Source of the DNA: Candidatus Sysuiplasma jiujiangense
GTDB lineage: Archaea > Thermoplasmatota > Thermoplasmata > Sysuiplasmatales > Sysuiplasmataceae
Length of the DNA stretch: 35,155 nt
Assembly: GCA_019721075.1 (NCBI GenBank)
Contig: JAHEAD010000019.1
Coordinates: forward strand, 1 to 35,155
Direction: 5' to 3'
The number at the start of each line of letters is the position of its first letter. Position 1 is the stretch's first letter. The translations under genes and the position numbers were made by a program. Shown in pieces: positions 24,674 through 31,015 of the stretch. The notes under the pieces were generated by a model. It was not told the DNA's origin. It saw nothing but the letters and a program-made list of their open reading frames with translations, and ran no database searches.

Positions 24674-24999
24674 CCGAAATTCACCATCCTGTCAGCATCT
24701 TCGGTAAGGGAAACCAGCGTATCCATAGTGGACATGGGACAGGCTTCACTCGCATCCGCTTTACGCAGTCTGAGACATGTACCGCAGCTGAGTGCTTCCC
24801 CGCCGAGCTCTATGAATCTGTTGAGCACTTTATGGACTTCGAAGCGGCTGTTGTCGACAGAATCTATTTCCACGGCCGGTCCAAGGAGAAAGACCGAAAC
24901 CCTGTGCCCCTTGGAAAGAGCGGCGCTTGCAAACCGGAATGCGTTCCACATCGTTTCTGATTCCTTTGAATTTATTATTACCGCATATTTCATTTTCAA
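24670..24999 (-). CDS. DsrE/DsrF-family sulfur-carrier-like protein
   Basis: A 109-residue alpha/beta protein starting KYAVIINSKESETMWNAFRF, typical of DsrE proteins. Conserved Cys are C72 and C75 in SCGTCLRLR, plus C87 in EACPMSTM; the last two thirds follow the DsrE2/YchN pattern. Such proteins carry persulfide sulfur. The gene directly precedes, and overlaps by 4 nt, the SQR-like flavoprotein, so it is a probable acceptor of the sulfane sulfur formed there. ATG 24999 is used; ATG two codons further (24993) is possible, with a GGAG box close by. Confidence 0.85.
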   Translation of the reverse strand: MKMKYAVIINSKESETMWNAFRFASAALSKGHRVSVFLLGPAVEIDSVDNSRFEVHKVLNRFIELGGEALSCGTCLRLRKADASEACPMSTMDTLVSLTEDADRMVNFG

Positions 25000-25472
25000 T
25001 CTCCTCTCTGAGTTTCACCTGTGAGCGTTTGAACAGACAACTCCAGCCTGTATTCTCTTCTTCCGGCATCCTTCCAAGTACATCAGATAAAGTTCATCCG
25101 CGACATCCTTATCGGATATGATCCGGGGCAACCGTGTTCCATGTTTTTCGTTCAGGCAACCACACACACATCTGTTTTCATGGATTCTGTAGATTCTGTC
25201 TCACACCGATCAGGTATTCTTTGATGTGATATAAAGAATACGATATATTGCAAGATATGCAAGCTTAATATCAACTAATTCTCCAGCATGACAACGCATG
25301 TTCCCGAAATGTTTGATTGCCATGCCCATCACGAGTTCCGGCGTAATACTGACGTCATGGTATTGCAACGTGAGCCGCATGATTAGTACCCGCATAACCG
25401 TCGCCTCAAAGCAGTGATGTGCGCTTCAAGCCATTCGGCAGTGAATGACTGTTACAAAAGGGGAATCCAAAA
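25000..25472. other. Intergenic with a doubtful 61-codon minus-strand ORF
   Basis: No gene is supported. An ORF at 25210-25395 on the minus strand (61 residues, for example LVMGMAIKHFGNMRCHAGEL) has a GAGG about 9 nt upstream of its ATG but no recognisable motif. The rest, including the AT-rich 25220-25270, may hold the promoter of the dsrE operon on the minus strand. Confidence 0.3.
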
Positions 25473-26000
25473 ATGATGCCGGCAGGGCATGTGGGAATGT
25501 ATGGCATCCGACAAGTGCATGTGCCTGACTGTCTATCACTGGCAGCCGGATGTTTCACGGCAGGAACACAGGGGATGGATGCAATGGCCGGGGCTCCTGA
25601 AGCATAATGTCGGCGCAACCCGCCTTACGGCGCTTATGCATCGTCAAATATTCCAGGTGTACACCGGACAGAGGAAGAAATGGAATTGGCAGTGGAGAGC
25701 GATGTCCCCATTGTCTACACTGCAACCAATGCAGGCTGGAAGAACCCTATGGAGAGCAATGTTGCCGGCTATGCAGTCATTGCACCATCAGGCGCAAGTC
25801 ACAGTGGCTGGAGGCAGGGGGCGGGCACTAGTCAATGCGGTCAGTTATGGAATCAGGGACAGATGGCCGCTATGCATGAAGTCCAGGGGAAAGGAAAAGG
25901 AAACACACTAAATCTCTCCAGATTCTGCAAGGGACCAAAGGCCATTGTGAGCCGATACAATCAATTTGCCACCCCCTATGGAATCATCTGCTTCAAATGA
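25473..26000 (+). pseudogene. Broken open reading frame of unknown family
   Basis: From ATG 25473 a frame reads 43 codons (including VPDCLSLAAGCFTAGTQG) to an in-frame TAA at 25602-25604. It then continues open for 131 codons to a TGA at 25998-26000, including CRRNPPYGAYASSNIPGV just after the stop and TATNAGWKNPMESNVAGYAV further on. Composition on both sides of the stop is alike and protein-like, so this is best read as one gene of about 170 residues with a nonsense mutation. An ATG at 25680 gives a 106-residue remainder. I do not recognise the protein; the Cys/Gly-rich part (SQCGQLWNQGQ) is unusual. Confidence 0.4.
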
Positions 26001-26229
26001 TGAAGACTTCTTACAAGGATCTTTAAACCCAATGCGCCCGAAACGGAAAGATGTGGTGTTAAGCATTTTCCCTCCAAAACCTTACCCTTGATTCGGAGTT
26101 AACATTATTACTGTCAGGAGACTTTTTACATGAAAATTCCTTGATATTGCAATCCGTCCGCCCAACCCGCATTTCCTTTGGGCAATAGAGATATAATGGA
26201 CTGATTAATAGATGTTCAGGTAGACTGGT

Positions 26230-26895
26230 TTGGAAAAATATATTCTTGTCGCGACAGTGGGCGAAGACAATGAGGGCATCTATCATGCCGTGAAGGAATT
26301 TCCTGTCAAAAAATATTACATAATCTCCAACGACAAGAACCATGCATCTGCACTGGACATCAAAAAGGAACTGGTCAGATTCAATATCGACGTTCCGGTA
26401 GTGGCGGTCAATGAGCCCCTTTTGCCTGAAATGATCAAGGCGTTCTCGAAAATTAAACAAACAGAGGATCCAACCAGTATACTGGCAAATCTGTCTTGTG
26501 GAACAAAGGTTGCTACATGCGCAGCGCTGACTGCGTCCTTCATAAATGGTCTCAAGGCATTCTACATTGTTGATGGGAGGGTAATGTTTTTTCCGATAAT
26601 GAAATTATCATATTACAACCTTCTTTCTGAAAGAAAGAGGAAGATTTTGGCGTTCCTGCGTGAGGTACCGGATTGCTGCAGCTCAATGGATGACCTTTCA
26701 AAGAAGATGAATATGAGCCTCCCTCTGATATCATATCACATCAACGGTACCCCGGAAGCAAGAGGACTCGTAGAGGAAGGGCTGATCGAGCTGACATCCG
26801 GACAACACGGCAGGAATCAGATCAGGTTGACCGAAATGGGTAAACTGATCATTGAAGGTTACCTTGGCGCGGAATCCGATTTGAAGATACAGTAA
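26230..26895 (+). CDS. CARF-domain winged-helix regulator (Csa3-like, orphan)
   Basis: A 221-residue protein. Residues 1-125 form a Rossmann-like CARF domain: YILVATVGEDNEGIYHAV at the start and ILANLSCGTKVATCAAL (84-100), where N-L-S-x-G-T-K is the usual nucleotide-binding loop. Residues 134-212 form a winged helix (RKRKILAFLREV, DDLSKKMNMSLPLISYHI, ending IRLTEMGKLIIEGYL). This is the layout of Csa3 and related archaeal regulators that respond to cyclic oligoadenylate or similar ligands. It starts at TTG 26230 with AGGT about 10 nt upstream and a TATA-like GATATAATG near 26190. No CRISPR or cas genes are in the window. It converges on the OsmC gene. Confidence 0.8.
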   Translation: MEKYILVATVGEDNEGIYHAVKEFPVKKYYIISNDKNHASALDIKKELVRFNIDVPVVAVNEPLLPEMIKAFSKIKQTEDPTSILANLSCGTKVATCAALTASFINGLKAFYIVDGRVMFFPIMKLSYYNLLSERKRKILAFLREVPDCCSSMDDLSKKMNMSLPLISYHINGTPEARGLVEEGLIELTSGQHGRNQIRLTEMGKLIIEGYLGAESDLKIQ

Positions 26896-26900
26896 GACAC

Positions 26901-27392
26901 TCACAGCATCAATTTGGTTTTCCCGTTGATGATAACCCTTCCTGTTACTCTGCAGGCCTTCTTGAGGGTGTTAGTCACGTAGCAATCGTGTTCGGCAATC
27001 CTTGCCAGTCCTGCCAGTTTCTGTTCATCCTCACCGCTCTCAAGATAAACAATGTAACCGATTTCCTCAAAGGATCTGGGATGAGCAAGAGAAAACGTTC
27101 CTGTGACCTCTATCTTCAGCGACCTGATGTCGATGCCATCCGACGCCGCATGCTCCGAATAATGGACCATCTGGCACATCGCAAGACTGGAAACAAAATA
27201 ATCCAATGGGCTCGGACCGTCTTCATCTGCTGTCCACTTCAGGCCGTTCCTCGATACGGCTTCCGAAAGCTGATTGTCAAGTTTGACAACTGTGACCTTT
27301 ACGTTCGATTTCGCCTTCTTACGATCGGCCTCTTCCAAAAGAGCAAGTTTCTTCTGCATTCTATTTCTGAAATCTTCAGTAAACACAATCAT
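26901..27392 (-). CDS. OsmC-family peroxiredoxin-like protein
   Basis: A 163-residue protein of the OsmC/Ohr family. The two redox cysteines are readable in SLAMCQMVHYSEHAA and AEHDCYVTNTL, and GPSPLDYFVSSLAMC is the hallmark of the central helix. The core strands VTVVKLDN and GRVIINGK flank it. These enzymes reduce organic or lipid hydroperoxides. ATG 27392 with GGAGAGG 7 nt upstream is preferred; the frame is open further upstream, but that part overlaps the zinc-finger gene region and is not coding-like. It lies 90 nt downstream of the zinc-finger miniprotein on the same strand. Confidence 0.85.
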   Translation of the reverse strand: MIVFTEDFRNRMQKKLALLEEADRKKAKSNVKVTVVKLDNQLSEAVSRNGLKWTADEDGPSPLDYFVSSLAMCQMVHYSEHAASDGIDIRSLKIEVTGTFSLAHPRSFEEIGYIVYLESGEDEQKLAGLARIAEHDCYVTNTLKKACRVTGRVIINGKTKLML

Positions 27393-27460
27393 TATTGCAC
27401 CTCTCCTGATATCTGAAAACACAGCCACCTTGAAATTATCCGGAGAACCCGGTAAAATAC

Positions 27461-27661
27461 GTAAAAGGTTTCTCCATGTATTTACATGGAGTGCGATTTC
27501 TTTCCGTGCGCCATGAGTTCGTCCTGCGTTTCGAACTCTGCGCCGCATGCCTTGCACTTAAAGTGCTCATGTGCATGCGTCTCCTGCTTCGCTCCATGGG
27601 CAGTCTGTCCATGCTGCATCAGTGCCTCCTGTGTCGGGAATGACATGCCGCAGGCAGGACA
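27461..27661. repeat. 201-bp duplicated block, copy A
   Basis: It matches 29352-29552 over 201 bp with about six substitutions and no gaps (about 97% identity). It covers nearly the whole zinc-finger miniprotein gene and 20 bp beyond its stop, including the palindrome. Confidence 0.9.
27472..27491 (-). terminator. Palindrome over the zinc-finger stop codon, copy A
   Basis: CTCCATGTA-TT-TACATGGAG: perfect 9-bp arms with a 2-nt centre, covering the TAA stop (minus strand) and followed on that strand by a short T run. It could be a terminator or a regulatory RNA hairpin. It is duplicated at 29363. Confidence 0.5.
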
Positions 27662-27679
27662 CCTATTTGTTTCTGTCAT
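27482..27679 (-). CDS. Two-zinc-finger (C2H2) miniprotein
   Basis: A 65-residue protein that is little more than two C2H2 fingers: CPACGMSFPTQEALMQH with its second His in QTAHG, then CKACGAEFETQDELMAH with its last His in KKSHSM. The linker AKQETHAHEHFK is His-rich, which could bind extra metal. Small C2H2 proteins are common in Thermoplasmata and may bind DNA or RNA or buffer zinc. It is nearly identical to the C-terminal 58 residues of the membrane protein at 29373-30179. A TATA-like TTTAAATATA about 45-55 nt upstream suggests its own promoter; OsmC follows downstream. Confidence 0.8.
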   Translation of the reverse strand: MTETNRCPACGMSFPTQEALMQHGQTAHGAKQETHAHEHFKCKACGAEFETQDELMAHGKKSHSM

Positions 27680-27818
27680 GTATTATCACTGTTGTAAAAG
27701 AGTCATATGCCTGTTTATTACTATTATATTTAAACATTAAAGACAGACCATAATAAGTAAAGATTAAGTTTTGTTATGCTTTGCTGATTTACTCAGCCGA
27801 CGGGAGAAAGGATGCCAA

Positions 27819-29276
27819 TTACACCAGAGGCGGGGAAAAAGTTGCCCTGAGCAGCCTGTGGTATTCATCAACACTCGTGTGGGCCTGTACAGCACGCTGC
27901 ACGACTTCAGTTAGAGAAGGATGGATGTGCATGGCGTGTGAGATCGTATCCGCATTTCCATGCGATGTGTACATGAGGTTAGTAACTTCCTGAATCAGCA
28001 CGGATGCTTGGGGTCCAATAATGTGTGCGCCGAGTATGGAGTGATCACTGGCGAGCATGATTATCTTGACAAAGCAGTCATGAACGTTCATTGCCTGTCC
28101 TTTTGCTGTATCCTCATATTTTTTGAAACCAATCAGTATGTTTTCCTTTCCATGCACAGCCGTAGCCTCACTTTCGGACATGCCCACACCTGCAACCTCA
28201 GGCATCGTAAAAACAGCATGCGGAACAGCATGATAGTCTGCAGATATCTTCCTGCCAAGAATTGCGTTGTAATAGACTATAATGGATTCGTAATTTGCGA
28301 CATGCTTGAACAGGTGTTTTCCATTCGCATCCCCGAATGCCCATATGCCCGGCTGCGTTGTTTCAAGATATTCATTTACACGGATCCAGCCCTCAGTAGC
28401 GGTCTCAATGCCGGAACGCTCGGGATGCAGAATATGGGAATTAGATCGTCTGCCGGAAGCAATCATTATCTCTTCAGCCGACACACTTCCCGGAGATTTA
28501 TCTGATTTATTCATGTATTCTATCCTTTTCAATCCGTTCTCCGACGTTACCGCAGTCACTTCGCAGTTAGTCATCACACGCATCCTGCTAGAAAGATTTC
28601 TTCTGGCGAGTTCGGATATTTCAGGTTCCTCCCCGGGGAGGATTCTCCTGTTTCTTCCTATGACTGTAACCTCAGATCCCATCGAGGAAAAGAAATGACC
28701 GTATTCAGCCGCGATGTAGCCGCCCCCCACGATGCATACCGAGGAGGGCAGCCTCTTGAGGAACAGCACGGAGTCGCTAGTCAGATAATTAATGCTCTCA
28801 AGCCCTTTTATATTCGGGATAGCAATCGCGGAGCCCGTGCAGAGCAGAATTGTACGGGCCCTTATTGTATGCTCTCCGATCTTCATGGTATAGGGTTCAA
28901 CAAATTCGGCCACATCATGGTAATAATCTACGTTCGGCGAAGATGTCAATCCCTTTCTTATCGTCCCTATTTCGCTGTCAATAATATCGCGCATTCTCCT
29001 CATAACACTGGCGAAGTCAATGTTCCGAATATTCGCAGATATGCCAAATGCCTTTGCGCTGTCTATGGTTGCAACAACTTCAGCAGGGTAGAGTAGAAGC
29101 TTCGAAGGTATGCATCCGCGCGTAAGGCATATCCCCCCCGGCTCGTCCTTATCTATTACTGCAACACGCGCCTCCGGATTATTTTCCAGGTAGGCAGTGA
29201 CTATGTTCATCGCAGAACCAGTACCGACTGCGATTATATCGTACTCTTTCGTTTTGCGTATATTTTGTAATTTCAT
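27819..29276 (-). CDS. Pyridine nucleotide-disulfide oxidoreductase (dihydrolipoamide/mercuric-reductase-like)
   Basis: A 485-residue FAD/NAD(P) enzyme. It has the FAD site DIIAVGTGSAMN, redox pair C50 and C55 in GGICLTRGCIPSKLL, NAD motif VGGGYIAAEYGHFFSSMG, AFGDANG at the second FAD contact and HIHPSLTEVVQRA (the His-Pro...Glu dyad of the partner subunit). It lacks the C-terminal Cys-Cys of MerA, so it is not a mercuric reductase in the strict sense. Family members reduce lipoamide, mycothiol-like disulfides or CoA disulfide; C-L-T-R-G-C differs from the usual C-V-N-V-G-C. It lies between the two zinc-finger copies on the same strand and may serve low-molecular-weight thiol homeostasis. No lipoyl-dehydrogenase partner genes are near. 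Confidence 0.85.
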   Translation of the reverse strand: MKLQNIRKTKEYDIIAVGTGSAMNIVTAYLENNPEARVAVIDKDEPGGICLTRGCIPSKLLLYPAEVVATIDSAKAFGISANIRNIDFASVMRRMRDIIDSEIGTIRKGLTSSPNVDYYHDVAEFVEPYTMKIGEHTIRARTILLCTGSAIAIPNIKGLESINYLTSDSVLFLKRLPSSVCIVGGGYIAAEYGHFFSSMGSEVTVIGRNRRILPGEEPEISELARRNLSSRMRVMTNCEVTAVTSENGLKRIEYMNKSDKSPGSVSAEEIMIASGRRSNSHILHPERSGIETATEGWIRVNEYLETTQPGIWAFGDANGKHLFKHVANYESIIVYYNAILGRKISADYHAVPHAVFTMPEVAGVGMSESEATAVHGKENILIGFKKYEDTAKGQAMNVHDCFVKIIMLASDHSILGAHIIGPQASVLIQEVTNLMYTSHGNADTISHAMHIHPSLTEVVQRAVQAHTSVDEYHRLLRATFSPPLV

Positions 29277-29351
29277 TGAATCAAGACCATTCCAAGTTCA
29301 TGCTCGCTGTACGGTAACATTCCGAATGAAATAACTGAACTGTTCAGAAAG

Positions 29352-29552
29352 GTAAAAGGTTTCTCCATGTATTTACATGGAGTGCGATTTCTTCCCGTGC
29401 ACCATGAGTTCGCCCTGCGTTTCAAACTCCGCGCCGCATGCCTTGCACTTAAAGTGCTCATGTGCATGCGTCTCCTGCTTCGCTCCATGGGCAGTCTGTC
29501 CATGCTGCATCAGCGCCTCCTGTGTCGGGAATGACATGCCGCAGGCAGGACA
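29352..29552. repeat. 201-bp duplicated block, copy B
   Basis: The partner of 27461-27661, same orientation. Here it forms the 3' end of a larger membrane-protein gene. Confidence 0.9.
29363..29382 (-). terminator. Palindrome over the stop codon, copy B
   Basis: Identical to the palindrome at 27472-27491: 9-bp arms CTCCATGTA/TACATGGAG around TT. It covers the TAA of the membrane/zinc-finger fusion gene. Confidence 0.5.
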
Positions 29553-30179
29553 GGTAAGTTCTTTCCTGCCGCTGCTCTCTCTTGAAACAAACATGCCGGC
29601 CCCTGCTCCAAGTATGGCGCCCCAGGTTATTCCGAGCAGCAGGTGTACAAAGAAAAACGCCCCGAGAACAGAGGGCAGCATTCCCGTAAGCTTCTGCTTG
29701 ACCATTGGCATTACTGCCGCAACAGACATGCCTGACGAGCTCGCCATGTAATACGATACAGCCAGCACCATCGATTTTTCCAGACTCAGCATCATGACAG
29801 GGAGACCGAAGACGATAAAGAGTACAACTCCGGCGAGAATCCCGACAAGGAATCCCTTTCGGACGCCGTTCACAAAGAACCATTTCTTCAACCCTAATGT
29901 AACACCTGCGCCTATCAGTCCAAGAAGCGCACCGTCGAAAAGATGTATGGCAAGTCCTCCCATTACGGTTGACGTACCGCCTGAAACAGGTAACCCGATA
30001 GTTAAGCCGAGTGCCATCATCATGGCCAGGGGAGGCAGCCCCATTGACGCAAGAATCCCGGTCATTACAAGACCCATTACGAGTGCGCCTATCAAACCTG
30101 CAAACACCGAGAGACCGACATATTTTTTGTAATTCACCAAACCTTCGCTTTTTTTGACTTTTGTATCAGACTCTGACAA
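29373..30179 (-). CDS. Polytopic membrane protein fused to two C2H2 zinc fingers
   Basis: A 268-residue protein. Residues 20-198 form several hydrophobic helices (about 21-48, 52-66, 72-98, 110-132, 136-158 and 168-198), rich in Gly and Met, with no family I can name. Residues 208-268 are two C2H2 fingers (C210-x2-C213 with its His pair, then C-K-A-C with its His pair) joined by the His-rich linker also seen in the free miniprotein. A fusion of membrane helices to DNA/zinc-binding fingers is unusual. Its zinc part is a 97%-identical copy of the 27.5-kb gene, so the fusion is young or kept alike by gene conversion. The N-terminal 18 residues are charged and cytosolic. ATG 30179 starts the frame. 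Possible roles are metal transport with a cytosolic metal sensor, or a membrane-tethered regulator. Confidence 0.7.
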   Translation of the reverse strand: MSESDTKVKKSEGLVNYKKYVGLSVFAGLIGALVMGLVMTGILASMGLPPLAMMMALGLTIGLPVSGGTSTVMGGLAIHLFDGALLGLIGAGVTLGLKKWFFVNGVRKGFLVGILAGVVLFIVFGLPVMMLSLEKSMVLAVSYYMASSSGMSVAAVMPMVKQKLTGMLPSVLGAFFFVHLLLGITWGAILGAGAGMFVSRESSGRKELTCPACGMSFPTQEALMQHGQTAHGAKQETHAHEHFKCKACGAEFETQGELMVHGKKSHSM

Positions 30180-30345
30180 TTACATCACTGACCTTCTCAG
30201 ATGCGTTCCTTTTGAAGATGGTTCTGTTGAATGATTAAAAATCAAACCAGATCATCAAAACGGTACTTTAAGTCGTGAAGAATGTGGCGGCTTAACCTAT
30301 GGGCATGATATCGATGTGTACGCTCGGATACTGCGGCGATATTCT

Positions 30346-30711
30346 TCAGTTTTGCATGAATTTCAGTATTATGCAATCTTTCTCGCTTGCATTCTCTATC
30401 GCCCATTCGATTATCGGAAGGACCGCATTTCTGAGCCTTATCCCTTCTTCTGTCAGACGGTATTCAACCCTCGGAGGAATTTCGCTGTATGCTCTTCGTT
30501 CCAGTATTCCTGCTTTTGTAAGATAGCCCAGTGAATCGGAAAGGCTCTTGGGGCTTACCCCCTGCAGGCTGTCCATGATTTCCTTATAACGCATGGAATC
30601 TTTGCTGCCCACGACAGCAACAAGCAGAAGGGACCACTTTCTGGAAATCACATCTGCTATGCCCTGTACCGGGCAGTTAAACAGCACGTTTCCCTTACTT
30701 TCCCCTGCCAT
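30346..30711 (-). CDS. HxlR-family winged-helix regulator
   Basis: A 121-residue regulator: FNCPVQGIADVISRKWSLLL is the HxlR opening with its conserved Cys, MRYKEIMDSLQGVSPKSLSD the recognition region, and IPPRVEYRLTEEG the wing. HxlR proteins often sense aldehydes, quinones or thiol stress through that Cys. It is divergent from the HMA protein and the P-type ATPase, separated by only 53 bp holding a dyad. It therefore probably controls metal export. It is a distant relative of the regulator at 20864. Confidence 0.85.
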   Translation of the reverse strand: MAGESKGNVLFNCPVQGIADVISRKWSLLLVAVVGSKDSMRYKEIMDSLQGVSPKSLSDSLGYLTKAGILERRAYSEIPPRVEYRLTEEGIRLRNAVLPIIEWAIENASEKDCIILKFMQN

Positions 30712-30726
30712 ACTTGATACAGCACT

Positions 30727-30753
30727 ATAAAGTAAATACTATTAATACTTTAT
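30727..30753. promoter_or_regulatory. Dyad operator between hxlR-type gene and HMA gene
   Basis: ATAAAGTA (30727-30734) and TACTTTAT (30746-30753) are perfect 8-bp arms 11 bp apart, in the 53 bp between divergent start codons 30711 and 30765. They overlap AT-rich TATA-like sequence on both strands, so one bound regulator could silence both genes. Confidence 0.6.
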
Positions 30754-30764
30754 TTTATATACTA

Positions 30765-30995
30765 ATGCCGCAGAAGGCAACAGAAATGCAGGAAAGGATA
30801 CTGGTTTTGAAAGTGAAGGGAATGCATTGCCAGGGCTGCTCCGACTCGATTGCGAGGGAATTGAATGTGTCCGCAGGCGTTAAGAAAACAGCGATCGAGC
30901 TGACTACCGGTAAGGTAAAGATTGTTTTCGATCCGGATGAAACTGATGAAGAACTGATCAGGAATAAGATAATCGGAATGGGATTTGACATATGA
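30765..30995 (+). CDS. Small HMA metallochaperone (CopZ-like)
   Basis: A 76-residue heavy-metal-associated domain. LVLKVKGMHCQGCSDSIARE carries the M-H-C-x-x-C site, then GVKKTAIELTTGKVKIVFD and IIGMGFDI complete the ferredoxin-like fold. It is a cytosolic metal chaperone that probably hands its ion to the P-type ATPase encoded 20 bp downstream. ATG 30765 is preferred, while ATG 30786 would leave just the bare domain. It is divergent from the HxlR-type regulator. Confidence 0.85.
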   Translation: MPQKATEMQERILVLKVKGMHCQGCSDSIARELNVSAGVKKTAIELTTGKVKIVFDPDETDEELIRNKIIGMGFDI

Positions 30996-31015
30996 TGATC
31001 CGGTGAAGACAGAAT

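Noticed and set aside
26901-27557. 218-residue version of the OsmC protein
   Set aside because: The extra N-terminus overlaps the zinc-finger gene in another frame; the ATG at 27392 has a strong Shine-Dalgarno box and matches family length.
27819-29276. A second mercuric reductase
   Set aside because: It has a CxxxxC redox pair but lacks the C-terminal Cys-Cys that MerA needs, and its motif is CLTRGC.
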